Below are positions 8,076 to 19,400 of a DNA stretch of 60,019 nt, one piece after another. Under the pieces are notes generated by a model. It did no database searches. It worked only from the letters and a program-made list of their open reading frames with translations, and was not told the origin of the DNA. The stretch covers positions 1 through 60,019 of the forward strand of contig NZ_JAGWDK010000034.1 in assembly GCF_018398875.1 (NCBI RefSeq), given 5' to 3'. The number at the start of each line of letters is the position of its first letter. Within the stretch, counting starts at the first letter, position 1. Position numbers and translations under genes: made by a program. Source of the stretch: Bradyrhizobium sp. sGM-13 (GTDB taxonomy: Bacteria; Pseudomonadota; Alphaproteobacteria; Rhizobiales; Xanthobacteraceae).

Positions 8076-8795
8076 TCAGGCGGGTGCCGGCAGCGCGGCT
8101 ACGGCCTGTCGATCGAGATGGCTGACCAACTCAGCTGGCAGCTTCAGCCGATGCGCCAGTGCTTCCAGATAAGCTTTCTCAGCCGCTTGGTCGGGATCGA
8201 TCGCGAGGCGCGAAGCGAGATAGAGCTCGGCTGCCTGTTCCTGGCTCTGCGCGGCGGCGGCGATGTCCCCGATGTCGATCGGCTTGGCCAACGCATCGAA
8301 GACAAAGGCTTTCGCCTCGGCATCGAGGTCGAGCTTTTCGACATGCTCAAACAAGAGCCTCTGCTCCGCCCCGTCGACATGACCGTCGGCTTTGGCGGCG
8401 CCAATCATCGCGCGCATCAGCGCGAGTTCGAAGGGTTGGCCGTTCGCGGCGGGGCTGGCCGCCGGTAGGAACGCGGGATCGGCCTGCTGGATCTCGGAAG
8501 GCGTAGCGACCGGTGCCGATGCAGCGTTCTGGCCTTGCCTCCAGTTCTCGTAGGCCTTGTAGGCAAGTGCGCCCAGCGCTGCAGCGCCGCCGTAGCCAAC
8601 GATACCACCTGCCATCTTGCGCGCCTTCTTGTTGCTGAGCAGCAGCGCCAGCAGGCCGCCGGCTGCTGCACCGCCGGCCAACCCGCCAAGGCCCCCTATG
8701 CGGTCCATTGCCTGACTGGCCTTGCCGCCAGTCTGATGCAGCATTCCCTGCGCATTACCGCCGAGGAATTGGTCGAGCAGTTTAGTCGGGTCCAT
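8076..8795 (-). CDS. DUF533 / TerB-like protein with glycine-rich membrane region (YebE type)
   Basis: The 239-residue protein starts MDPTKLLDQFLGGNAQGMLH. It has a Gly/Ala-rich hydrophobic stretch (residues about 35-80, including GLAGGAAAGGLLALLLSN and GGIVGYGGAAALGALAY), a linker, and a C-terminal TerB-like helical domain with acidic metal-binding character (MIGAAKADGHVDGAEQRL near 128-145). This is the DUF533 family, often annotated as inner-membrane YebE. Function is unknown; TerB folds are linked to tellurite/stress responses and metal sensing. The ribosome site AAGGAG contains the stop of the upstream TerB gene, so the two are translated as a pair. Confidence 0.88.
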   Translation of the reverse strand: MDPTKLLDQFLGGNAQGMLHQTGGKASQAMDRIGGLGGLAGGAAAGGLLALLLSNKKARKMAGGIVGYGGAAALGALAYKAYENWRQGQNAASAPVATPSEIQQADPAFLPAASPAANGQPFELALMRAMIGAAKADGHVDGAEQRLLFEHVEKLDLDAEAKAFVFDALAKPIDIGDIAAAAQSQEQAAELYLASRLAIDPDQAAEKAYLEALAHRLKLPAELVSHLDRQAVAALPAPA

Positions 8796-8798
8796 TCT

Positions 8799-9380
8799 CT
8801 ACTCCTTGTTGTGATCGGTTGATGATGTGAGGGAGCACGTCTGCACGAATACGCGGGATCGGCGCCTCAACACCGGGTTCGATTCGCGACAGGTGCTGTG
8901 CTCGTCGACTTCACGAGGGGCCGGCGTAGTTCCCGGTGATCCGGGCGAGGAAATCATCACTTTCGGCTGCGGAAGGGACATCGTGATCAGCCTGATGAGC
9001 CTGATCGCCTGCCATTCGTGCGAATGCATGTAACGGTCCGCTGCGGCCACTCGCTCCGCAAGCTCGATGATGTGCGGCGCGAGAGACAGTTCTGATACGG
9101 GCCGAAGCGCCTCGATAGCCACGTTCGCAAAGTCCGGCTGCTCGAGGCGGCGTACGCGCTCGTCGAACAATTTGGCGACGTCGGGCTCTGCGATCGTGGG
9201 CACGAGCTGCCGATCGTTGATGTAGCGCATGAACTCCTTGCGTTCCGTCGTGTCTGCCTGCTTGTCGGCAATCGCGACGAGAGCGCCTGCTGTCACGAGG
9301 GCGGCTGCAGCCCTTTGGTCACGCTCGGAAGGCCCGATGATCTCGCCTCGGGTATCGGCACGCGGTTCCCTGCTAGGCAT
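8799..9380 (-). CDS. TerB family (tellurite resistance-type) protein
   Basis: The preferred start is ATG 9380, preceded by GGAGGAGC at good spacing, giving about 193 residues (MPSREPRADT). The TerB-like helical core covers about residues 15-130, with DQRAAAALVTAGALVAIAD, then KQADTTERKEFMRYI and AERVAAADRYMHSHEW. The last 50 residues (PGSPGTTPAPRE onward) are low complexity. Only 3 bp separate its stop from the DUF533 start, a two-gene operon. No membrane helix is evident. The exact role is unknown; partnership with the DUF533 protein is inferred from coupling. Confidence 0.8.
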   Translation of the reverse strand: MPSREPRADTRGEIIGPSERDQRAAAALVTAGALVAIADKQADTTERKEFMRYINDRQLVPTIAEPDVAKLFDERVRRLEQPDFANVAIEALRPVSELSLAPHIIELAERVAAADRYMHSHEWQAIRLIRLITMSLPQPKVMISSPGSPGTTPAPREVDEHSTCRESNPVLRRRSRVFVQTCSLTSSTDHNKE

Positions 9381-9698
9381 AAAGTTGCTCCTCAACGTAG
9401 GCTGCTTATGCGCGCCGGAAGCTCTGAATCGCCTGATCAGGGAATGCAAATGTTTGGGCCCTGTGGTCGGCCGATCCAACGCGTCTGGCGCAGGATAGGT
9501 GATCCGACATCACGAGGTTGACCGACCAAAGCGGCGTCCTCGCCAGAGGGGCCCGGATTCGATTGTTAGCTCTACAGTTAGGTAGAACGTGGACAGCTGC
9601 AATCAAGGCGGAGGAATGCGACCACCTGTCGCGGAAAAATGTCGCAAGCCACACTGACGTTCTAAAGAAAGGCACAGCTCTCTCCCATGCGGCCAGCA
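9381..9698. other. Spacer upstream of terB-like gene
   Basis: The first 30 bp hold the ribosome site for the TerB gene. The rest shows no supportable gene or repeat, and presumably includes the operon promoter. Confidence 0.35.
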
Positions 9699-10275
9699 CT
9701 AGCTCCCCATTTCTTCAGCTTGATAGCTTAAGCCACGCCGCTCGCCACCGCGGATCGCCTGCATAGCTGCGTTCGCGAACCGCCGGCGCTCGCGCATGAC
9801 CGGGTTGCCGCTGGCGTCCTTGATCGGCTTTCCCTCGTTATCGATCGCGGCGACAGAGACCAGTTTGTCGCATCCACGAAGCCTTTGGAGAAACTTGCAA
9901 GTTGCTTCGCACCAACGCGGCTTCCGTCCTTCAAAATGTAGTTCCCGACGAGGGACAACCCTTGTTCGTAGAGGCGCTGCGTCTTGTGGTCGATTTCCTT
10001 CCAAACGCGGTGAGCCTTAAAGACGGATACCAGCCAGTCGAAAGAGCCGCGCTGCACTGCCGCCGGCACCATGTCGGTCAGGCCGCGCGATCGCGGGAAG
10101 CAAGAAGTTTTTCAACTCGCTCCACGGCGGCCGAGTAATCTCGCCCCAACGCTTCAGCCTCAATTTGGCATCCCTGCTTGCGTGCCCAACTCGGCGGCTC
10201 AAGGAAATATGCCCATCGCCCATTTTTCAATGGCTTGCGCCGGAAATAACGCCGCGCAGTGCGAGGCGGTTTCAT
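9699..10275 (-). pseudogene. Degraded integrase, N-terminal part only, two frameshifts
   Basis: From ATG 10275 the frame gives MKPPRTARRYFRRKPLKNG and continues to a stop at 10078 (ASRDRAA). The similarity then continues in another frame (AVQRGSFDWLVSVFKAHRVW, DHKTQRLYEQGLSLV) and shifts again near 9880 to SVAAIDNEGKPIKDASGNP and RRRFANAAMQA. This matches the N-terminal arm and core-binding domain of rhizobial phage-type integrases. No catalytic domain remains. The start overlaps the stop of the excisionase-like gene at 10272 as ATGA, a normal arrangement for such pairs. Confidence 0.75.
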
Positions 10276-10541
10276 ACGAGGGAGGCCAAGTTTTGTTGTC
10301 GTCCTAGACCATCGGAATCCGGCTCGCTGAAGTTGTCAATGGTGGTCTTCGACCAGATCGGTTCTCGCGAGCGGCCAACTCCATGATAGCCGGTCGGCGG
10401 AGGCGCTTCGCCGCGGCGCACGCCGCGCGCCAACTCACCAGTATCACCGTAATCAAGGTATGCGGCGGCCATGTCGGCACGCATCGCCGCAGGCCATGCG
10501 CCGGCGGGATAGCGGGCGGGAAGGGGAGAGCGTGCCGACAT
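10272..10541 (-). CDS. Small excisionase/AlpA-like DNA-binding protein
   Basis: About 89 residues (start MSARSPLPARYPAGAWPAAM) with the short HTH layout WPAAMRADMAAAYLDYGD, then ELARGVRRGEAPPPTGYHGV, GRSREPIWSKTTIDNF. I recognise this as the small HTH protein preceding integrases in rhizobial islands. It is translationally coupled (ATGA) to the integrase relic downstream. It is intact but functionally orphaned. Confidence 0.65.
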   Translation of the reverse strand: MSARSPLPARYPAGAWPAAMRADMAAAYLDYGDTGELARGVRRGEAPPPTGYHGVGRSREPIWSKTTIDNFSEPDSDGLGRQQNLASLV

Positions 10542-10544
10542 CAC

Positions 10545-11515
10545 TCAAGCCCTTCACGCGCAGACCGACATCGACTTGGACAATTCAGCTCTTGGCGGCT
10601 CGGCTCCGCAACTCCGCGTCACTTCTCACTCCTTTGACCGAAGTCGGTACCGGTATGGGAGCAAACAAAGAACGAAGGTGAATAGTAGCGCGTCTTGGGC
10701 GTGCGGAATTCGGCAACTTTGGAGTGTGAACAGGATGAAGGCGAAAATCGCTGGATCAATTGCGTTCCCGATGCAAGGCGTCGCCCAACCAATTCAGGGA
10801 GCGCTCCTGTAGAACTCTCAGTTCTGTTCGGGTCGGAAGAAGGAGACGATCCCGCTGAAACTGGTGCGCTCACCAAGTGCCGCCGACATAGAGTTGCCCT
10901 AACCACTTGAAAATAAGCGAGCCTCGAAACTTGCAATCAGACCGTTATGAGCGGCAGGAGATCGATTGGATCCGTTGATTTTGCTGAATTTTCGATCTGT
11001 TTCGATCGCGTTCGTTGCGTTCTGTTTGCGTCGTTTCTGGTGCGAAACTGGTGCGGTTCGGCTGATGCAGTAACAAAATCGAATTCTGCCATGCGGAGGT
11101 TCGATCCCTACCGCCCCAGCCAAGCAGTCACTCGACCTTAGATTTTGGCTAATTTGTGCGCGAAATACCTGCATTTGCTGGGTTCGCGCTGTCGCGCGAG
11201 TCTCTGGTTGGCCCGAGTTAGCAACTTTGGCGAGAATTTGTCGAAGTCTCCAGCCCAAACGCGGAAAATTCCCGTTTTGGGGAGACTTTTCGCGGAGACA
11301 ATTTCGATCTGCACTGAGTGGTAGGGTTGCCGGTACCGGAGCCAGCTGGACTGCATTCTTACGTGCGACGGCGTGCCAGGCGTGATGTATCACCGTTGGT
11401 GCGAATCCTAGGTGTGATCTATGCCAGACCCCAAATTCCCGAAGATCCCTTCCAACTTGGATGCAATCTTCAAAGCGGCCTCCCAACTAAAAAAGATCGA
11501 TGGCCTTAGCCCCCG
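10545..11515. other. Intergenic stretch with a possible tRNA 3' fragment
   Basis: No gene is supportable. Positions 10701-10741 are a diverged copy of 7021-7065. At about 11093-11119 the plus strand reads gcggaggttcgatccctacc then gccccagcca, which looks like the T arm and 3' end of a tRNA, and antisense frames here give the familiar spurious GIEP-type peptide. I could not name the tRNA. It could be another old integration scar. Confidence 0.35.
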
Positions 11516-12423
11516 TTGAGCGCTATACCGAAGGTGGAGGCGCTCCAAGTGCCGCAGGTCGATCTGTCGGCATTCACAGAAATGCGGAAGAATGCGCTGA
11601 CTGTCTTTCCTGAATGGCAGAGGCAGATAACCCGGCAAATGCAGCCCATGGCCGACCTACAATGGCAGATGCGGCAAATTGCGCTACCGCCGCAGTCCGT
11701 CATTGATCAGTTCAACGATGCTGCCAAAAATATCCGTTCATCGTTCCAGTTTTTGGTCCCTTCCGCCGAGCAGCTGGAAATTTTCAAGCAGCTAGCTGAA
11801 CTCGAATTTCAGAAGCGCGCGCTTGAGCGAATTGGTCTTCTGCCTCATCGCTCGATACCACTTTCCTTGCTGACCGAGCAAGACGATGACGTGCTGAGGT
11901 CATCACTCCAACAGCACTACACCGAGAATTGGGAACGCATCGGCGAAGGCATCCGGGAGCGCGTGAACTCCTTCGATATCGATGATGAAGCGAAGGCGGT
12001 TATGGCCGAGGCGTTGGAGGCGCACCGCAACGGCCACTACCGGGCGGTCTGCCGGCTTCTACTGCCGGAAATCGAGCGTGTTGCCCGTGTTGAGTTCGAG
12101 GGCAATAGGGCAGGCCCAGTCAACATGAAAAAAGTCATGGTGGAGCCGGCTCTCGACCTTCCCCTCAGCAAGACAAGGTTGAACGGGTATTTCGCGCTTC
12201 TCCTGTTCGATCACCTAGCCGATCACTTGTACGTCCATGTCGACGAGAAGAACCGCTTGCAGCTTCAGCAAGACCCCGTCCCCAATCGGACGCGGCCATT
12301 CACGGTATCGTCGTGTACCGCTCGTTCTGGAATTCGCTTAACGTGATTTTCATGACCGATTTTGCCTTCCAGCTCATGGCCGCCATCAAAGAGGCCCAGA
12401 GGCAGTCTGGTGGGCTTAGTTGA
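11516..12423 (+). pseudogene. HEPN-like hypothetical protein, frameshifted before its active-site motif
   Basis: The frame from 11516 gives 276 residues of a mostly helical, soluble protein (IDDEAKAVMAEALEAHRNGH, YRAVCRLLLPEIERVARVE) and stops at 12346. From about 12288 the better continuation is in another frame: after PN-R it reads AAIHGIVVYRSFWNS and NVIFMTDFAFQLMAAI to TGA at 12423. The joined motif would be N-R-x-A-A-I-H-G, which fits the Rx4H motif of HEPN nuclease-type proteins. A single-base deletion explains the split. Family placement rests on the motif and helical context only. It faces the helicase relic convergently. Confidence 0.55.
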
Positions 12424-12486
12424 TGCCGAGGCGCAAAGGCTTGCGGAACAGTTCAGTGAGGCCGCGCTCGCCTGACCAGAGACGCG

Positions 12487-14733
12487 CTACGGCGACACGA
12501 CGACGCGGAAACCGGCGGCCGCCGTTTTCTTCAGGTACAACTCCGTCGTCCCGAGGAGCAGCAGCGCATCGTCGTTGAGTGTAGCCGCAGATGCACCTGG
12601 TTGCGCGATGATGACTTCAAACTCGATAGCTGCGCGCCGGGATTTATCCCTGAAGTGAGCCAACTGCTTGATATCGCCCTTGAGGAAGCGAGAGACCCCG
12701 TCCTTCATCCAGAGTTCGTGCCGGCGCTTGAGATCGTTGTAGAGTCGCGACATGCCGTGGTGCTTGACGGTCACGCTTTTCTGCGCCTGTCCGCAAAGGA
12801 CGTAAAAATTCTGGATATCCTGCGAAATCACGCCCTTATGCGCTTTTTTGCAATGGATCAGGCAGAGGCGGATGGTCTTCTCGTCGACCTCTTTCAGCCC
12901 GACGAGGTCGGCGGCTTCACCCGAACCATCGTCATTGAAGATGAGGTCGAATTCGGCCTTGAGACGCTGAAAGGCGTAGTGCTGGATGGTGTCCGCAGCG
13001 CGGGTCTTGCCCATGGATTCCCGGTTCAGCGGGATACTCTTCCATGGCCAGGATTCAAGCCGCCCGGCGCGGGAAGCGGCCCGCATTCAGGCTGGTCGGA
13101 ATGTGATAGCAATTGTAGGAGTAGGTCCCGTCAGCGTACCTCACGATAAATGGATCAACCGCAAGATGCTCGTCAAGCGGCACGACATCCTTGTTTTTCT
13201 TTTTGAAGCCGACATCGGGCCCCGAGACCTTGATATGACGGTAGCCGGCCGGAAAGCTGCCCGAGATGCTCAACCGGTAGGTCGCGCTCAGCGTCTCTGA
13301 CGAAAGGCGGATGTCGATCGAACCATCGGCTTGCACGGCGTCAACGTCCAGATCGACCAGGTACAGCGGAACGGCCGCGGGGCCGAAGTCCACAAACTGA
13401 TCCGAAAAAGCGTTCTGGGCGTGCTCACCCCACTCGATTGCGATCGGGTACGAGTTGTGCGACGTCAGCCGGAAAGGCCTCAGAAAGTCTTCAGTGATGT
13501 TGGGCGCGGATGCTTTCTCTGCAGAAACCTTCTTCCACGTCTGCTTGCACCATTCCACCCATTCGGCGAGGGTGCCAGCCCTCTGCTGCCAGACCTTGCC
13601 TTTGCGTTTGGCGCCGCCCCAGAGCACGCGATCGCCGTTCTCATATCCAATGCAAGCGATGTTGTTCAGCTCGGATTCGGCCTTCTCGATGCTTGCTAGG
13701 CCTTCCGTGACGTTGGGTCCAAAGTATGACGTGAAGCTGATCGCGCCGACGCGCGATGAGCCCAGACTCTTGGCCAGCGGTAGCTCGACGTTATTCAGAA
13801 TCTGGAATATCGGCGTGCCGGAGAGAAGGCGAGCGCTGTCCCCTGTTACGACGGATGCGAGCTGTTCGGTCCGCAGGGCCTCGTAATCGCTCGCGTAGAT
13901 AAAAAGAGCGTTGTTAGGTTGATCCCACCACATCACCAGAAGATGGTAGGCGGTCTCTTCCAAGGTCTGATAGTTACCCCAATCCACCGCCTCTTCACGG
14001 TGGACGACCGCCACCATCAGGTTCTCGGCTTCGTCCAGTGCGTACCAGGTCTGGTCCTTTGATTTCAGCACCTTTGTATAAAGCGTCGGCGTCCACTCCA
14101 GGCAGCTTGTGCGGTAGATTTGAGTTGAGCGGGGCCGCAGGTTCCAAAGCGACAGCTGATCATGCAGGGTGCCTTTGCCCTTGAGGCCGGCCACCACGTC
14201 CTGCAGCAAAAGCTCCTGCTCGATCCGCTCCTCGCTAAGACGCTTGATGATCTTGTCCCAATCCGCTCCCTCGGCGTAGAGGTCACCCAGTTTTTTCTCG
14301 GCTTCCGGATCGGCGATGTTGGTGACGACGGTCGCCTCACCGATGGTCGCATCCGCGCCCTTGCGGGTGATGCGACCGATAAACTGGAGCGTAACTGCAA
14401 GCGACTTGTGCGTGTCGTGGAGGGCCGCAATCTTGAGGTTTGGCAGGTCCACCCCTTCACCGAGCATGTCCACACAGACGACAATTCGAGACCCGCTCGC
14501 GCTCCGATCGTAGAGCTGCGCCATGGCCTTTATATTCGCCGCTTTGCGTCCAGGACCCGAATAGACAAGCACAGGCTTCATTTCCGGGGCGAGCTTTCGG
14601 CAGTGCTTCCACACCTCTTCGGCGCGGCGTTATCCCGCAACTTCTCCGGCGCAGAACGCTCGCATGGCAACCGCTCAAAGTCGTATGCAACGTTGGCGCG
14701 AGATTCGAATTCGTCTAGCAACTGATAAGGAAA
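12487..14733 (-). pseudogene. SF2 (DEAD/DEAH-type) helicase, N-terminally deleted and frameshifted
   Basis: Three frames line up as one protein. The first piece (14733 to about 14620) gives YQLLDEFESRANVAYDFERL. The main frame (14614-13055) carries the helicase C-terminal domain: MLGEGVDLPNLKIAALHDTH and LQFIGRITRKGAD, the motif V and VI regions with the arginine finger. A third frame (13086-12487) continues WPWKSIPLNRESMGKTRA to a natural-looking end at 12487. The Walker A domain is missing; an in-frame TAA lies just upstream of 14733, so the 5' end was lost. Such helicases occur in defence and restriction-type loci. The indel near 13065 separates the C-terminal 200 residues. Confidence 0.7.
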
Positions 14734-14875
14734 TTACAAGCAGTTGAGGGCAGGGGCGTGCAATTGCGTAATGAGCAGTTATGCAACGGCTCAGTGAGGC
14801 AGTTAGCCATTGACTGCGAACACAAACCATACGACTTGGCGTTTATGCCTGCCTCGGCGAAAAGGAACCTCTTCT

Positions 14876-16340
14876 CTAGAGCCCGCAGCTTTCGTTGGCC
14901 ACCTCGACGCCGCTTGGATCGCTCGGTGCTGTCGTCCAGGCTGGTTCGACCAGTGTCACTGTTCTTCGGCCCATGCCGTCGAGCTGAGAAACCAGAAGTC
15001 CCTGATCTTCGATGTAAGCCAACGCGCGTCGTGCACGGCGAATTGAGTGCGTGCCGTAAACACGAGCAATTGTCATATCGCTCGGACACGGCAAGTTCTC
15101 CCGTGCAGCATGCGCAATCATCAGGAATACGCCCTGCATGTCTTCCGGAAGAAGGTCGGCGCGACCCGAGACTTCCTTCCAGGGACCGTCCGCTTCGGTA
15201 TTGGCGGAAAGACCGGCCTTGGCGCATGTCAGCATACGCCGGAACATACTGAGATTGGGGGCCGCCGAGCCGAGACCCTCGATCCGGCAGCGGACAGCAA
15301 ACTCCTGATAAAGAATGCCGACAGGTCTGAAATCGGCGTCGGGCTCTGCCAGAATTGCGCCGAGAATGCGGTCCAATTGCTGACGCAACTCCAGCTGTTG
15401 TTCGGCGGTGAGTGGCTGCTCGATCGTTTCAGGAGTTATCTCCTTTGCTGCCATCAGTTGGCTGGCAATGCCTGTGGACGGACGCCGGGCAGGCCGGTTT
15501 GTCTCCGGTGGCGGCGCGGCCAGGATGATGTCGCGCGCGCCGTCCATTCTGACTTCTGGTAGCGGCATCAGTCGCGGAGAGGCATGTCGCGAGTGCGTCT
15601 CCGTCGGACCTATTCGCACATTCATCGGCCGCCGTGAAAGGCCGCGATCCAAATCGCGAAAGACCTCCGCTTGGCGGCGTTCCATGCCGAGGAGATCGGC
15701 GGCTCGCGCCATGTCGATATCAAGGAACGTCCGGCCCATCAGGAAGTTGGCTGCTTCGGCGGCTATGTTCTTGGCAAGCTTCGCAAGCGGTTGTGTCGCT
15801 ATGAGCCCGGCAAGTCCGCGCTTGCGGCCGCGGCACATCAAGTTCGTCATAGCGGCAAGGGACAACTTGCGCGCTTCGTCCGAAACCTCGCCGGCCACAG
15901 CCGGCGCAAACAACTGAGCCTCGTCGACAACCACTAGCATCGGACACCAATGATCCCGTGCAACATCGAACAAGCCACCAAGAAAAAGCCGCAGCACGCC
16001 GCATCTGGTTATCGACGTCGAGTCCTTCCAGATTTAGAATGGTGGAGACCCGATGGACGCGGGCACGCTCAGCCGCCACCAGTAGGCCGCGCTCGGTGTG
16101 TTCCTCCGCGTCAATGACGACGTGACCGTACTGCTCCGCCAGCGTAGCGAAGTCGCCTTCGGGATCAATGACCGCTTGCTGTACCCAAGGTACGCTTTGT
16201 TCAAGCAGCCGGCGCAAAAGATGGGACTTGCCGGACCCGGAATTGCCTTGCACAAGCAGACGTGTCGCCCGAAGTTCCTCAAGGTCTAATGACGCCGACT
16301 CTCCCGTTGCGGTCCGACCAATCTCGATGGCAACGGTCAT
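14876..16340 (-). pseudogene. HerA/FtsK-like ATPase split by a homopolymer frameshift
   Basis: The N-terminal frame from ATG 16340 contains Walker A (LLVQGNSGSGKSHLLRRL) and reads to GLDVDNQMRRAAAF. It then leaves frame at a run of five T on the coding strand (plus 15983-15987). The second frame (15997-14876) continues LGGLFDVARDHWCPMLVVVD with Walker B VVVDEAQLFAPA, an RKRGLAGLIATQ sensor-like segment, and a C-terminal winged-helix-like region (RRARRALAYIEDQGLL). One T fewer would restore a single protein of about 488 residues. HerA-type ATPases pump or thread DNA and often pair with nucleases. It is divergent from the Mfd-like gene, 150 bp apart. Confidence 0.75.
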
Positions 16341-16490
16341 ATTCCGACTGAAATCTCACCTTGGAAAGCGGATCTATCAATCTGCTCGCATCGGGTCGAG
16401 CGCGGCAATCCAAGGAAGCTAGAAAGTGGATAACTTGCATTTTGCCGGCGATTCGCAGCACCTAGGCTCTCGAATGACAATGGAAGTCTC

Positions 16491-19400
16491 GTGAAGAAAA
16501 GCAAAAAGGTCAGCGCCCGCGGCGCGACCAGCAAAAGCGCGACCAAGAAAGGCAGAAAATCCGCTGGTTTCGCGATCTCGACGTCCTCGCCCCTCGGCAT
16601 GTTGGCGCTCCATCTTCGCGAGCAGTGGAAAAAGTCCGGTCGCGACGGGTTAGTGTTTCTCGCTGAAGACGAGAACAAGGCCGAGCGGCTCGGCGGCATC
16701 GTCCATGCACTCGATCCATCGCTCGATGTTCTCGTATTCCCCAGATTGAACACGTTGCCGTTCGATGGGCTGGAACCGTCGCGCGAGATCGCCGGCCGGC
16801 GGAGTTCGGTCTTGCGCCGTCTTGCCAGAAGAAAGAAGCCCATCTTGCTCGTCTCGACGGCGGAGGCGATCATGGAGCGGCTGCCCTTGCCGGCGAGTTG
16901 GTCGCGCATCAGCCTAAGCCTCAAGGTGCAAGCGTCGTATGCCGAGCAGGACCTCGCGGGCCGCATGGAGAAATTGGGCTACGATCTCGACGAAGAGGCA
17001 GAATATCCAGGCACCGCGCTCTTTCACGGCAAGACATTCGAGATCTTCCCGGCGGGTGCTCTCGGGCCGTACCGGATCGAGCATTCCGGCGGTGCGATCC
17101 GCAGAATTGTTGCCGTCGACCCGGATGAGCATGACGTCATATCCGATTTCAAGGAACTGATTATCGATCCGATGTCGGAACGCCTCGCGTTGGGCGGCAA
17201 CCGGGCGCAGCGGGCTACCTTCCCGGACTATTGCGATCGGGCACGATGGATCGCGGATGCAAAAGTTCCGGCCCACGCCGACAGCTGGCTGAGTACGATC
17301 GAGGAGGCAGCTGGCCGCAGGGATTCAGAACGCGAGTATCTGGGGCGAGGGGACTGGAAGAAACTGAAGAAGCGCATGAGTGTGCTGCCTGCCAAGGCGG
17401 CGTTTGTGGCCACACCCGACTTCTCGAAGGTGGCGGCGCCGAGGAAAGCGTTTCGCGCGTTCGTAGCCGACGCGGAAAGCGCCGGATCTCGTTTGCTCTT
17501 CGTCGCCGCGGTCGAAGACGATCTGCGCGCGATGGAGCGCATGAGTGGGGTCAGGGCGGAGCGTTTCGCCAATTGGGACGAGGCGGCGGAGGCCAGAAAT
17601 CGCGAGGGCGCGCTGTTGGCCGACTTCGACGCTGGCTTTTTCGCTCCCGGCAAAAAGCCGACCCTGGTTGTGACCGCGTCTGACGTGCTCGGTAGCCGCG
17701 CCCACCATCCGCAACCGATGGCCAAAGCCTGGACAGGCGCCTTCGATCACCCGGATATTCCCGAGCGCGGCGCGGCCGTCGTTCATCTCCAGCGTGGCTT
17801 GGCTTTGCTTAGTCGTTTGCAGACCGTGGACATGGGCAACGGCACAAGCCGCGAGATGATCAGGCTCGAATTCGCCGGGGATGATGCTGCGCTTGTTCCG
17901 CCAGCCGATCTCGCCTTGATCTGGCCCTACGCTGCAGAGCCCGGTAAGCTCACGTTAGACAAGGCCGATGGCAGCACGTGGTGGAACAGGCGTGGCGAGG
18001 CTGAGCAGGAAATCGAAGCAGCGGCCAGGCAGCTTGCGAAACATATCGCCCAACGACGGCGCCGGCGTGCTCCCAAGCTGGTCGCTCCGGGGCCGGCCTA
18101 TGAAAGATTCGTCGCGCGCTTTCCCTATTTCACGACGGTTGATCAGGCCAAGGCGATCCGGGACGTGCTGGACGATCTGGCCGCTGGTCATCCGATGGAC
18201 CGGGTGGTCTGCGGTGATGTCGGCTTCGGCAAGACTGAGGTCGCCTTGCGGGCGGCGGCAGCTGTCGCGCTGTCTGGAAAACAGGTCGCTGTTGCGGTTC
18301 CGACCACCGTCCTGGCCAGACAGCATGTCGAGACGTTTCGCAAGCGGTTCGGCCCGCTCGGAATCGAGGTGGCGAATCTGTCGCGGGCTGCGTCGGCAGC
18401 GGAGATAAGAGATACGAAAGAAAAACTCCGTAGCGCCAAACTGAAAGTCGTTGTTGGCACACAAGCTCTCGCCTCGACTGACGTGAGGTTTGCCGACCTC
18501 GGCCTCGTCATCATCGATGAGGAGCAGCACTTTGGTGCGGCGGAGAAGGCGAAACTTTCAGGCCTTGCGAAGGGCGTTCATACCCTTTGGATGAGCGCCA
18601 CGCCGATACCGCGCACGCTGGCGGCGGGTCTTGCAGGATTTAGGGATCTGAGCGTTATTGCTACGCCGCCGGTTCATCGGCTGCCTATCGTCACGAAGGT
18701 TGCTCCGCTATCGGACGCCGCGATCGCCGCGGCTTTGCTGCGTGAGCAGAGGCGCCACGGGCAGAGCTTCCTGATTTGCCCCCGTATCCAGGATTTGGAG
18801 CCGATGCTGGCAAGGGTGAAGTTGACGGCTCCGGACCTTCGCATCGTGTGTCTCCATGGTCGGTTGCCTGCCGAAGATATCGACGATCGAATGATGAGCT
18901 TCGTCGAAGGTGAAGCGGACGTACTCCTCGCGACCAATATCGTGGAGAGTGGCCTCGATATTCCCCGGGCGAACACCATCGTCGTCTGCTGGCCGGAGAA
19001 GTTTGGTCTGTCGCAGCTACATCAGCTAAGGGGGCGCGTCGGACGAGGCGGCACGCGTGCTTTCGCGTATTTGTTGACCGAATCGAACTCCGAACAATCC
19101 GAGAAGCGTTTGGCCGTGCTGGAAGAGTTCAGCAAGCCCGGCGCCGGCTTTGCCATCAGCGAGCGTGATCTGGATCTCCGAGGCGTCGGAGACCTCTTCT
19201 CCGAACAGCAATCTGGCCATCTGCAGGTATTCGGGCCAATGCTCTATAGCTATCTTCTCAAGCGGGCGTCGGAGAAGGGCGCCGACGGTGGCGCCGATCT
19301 GTGGGTGCCTGATCTGAACCTGCCGATCGCCGATATGCTGCCCACGGGCTACGTACAGTCGGACGCTGTTCGCTTGGAAATCTATGGTCGTATTGCCAGA

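Noticed and set aside
10899..11486. 195-codon minus-strand ORF with a GAVGIEP segment
   Set aside because: This type of peptide arises from the antisense of tRNA-like sequence; the rest has no family features.
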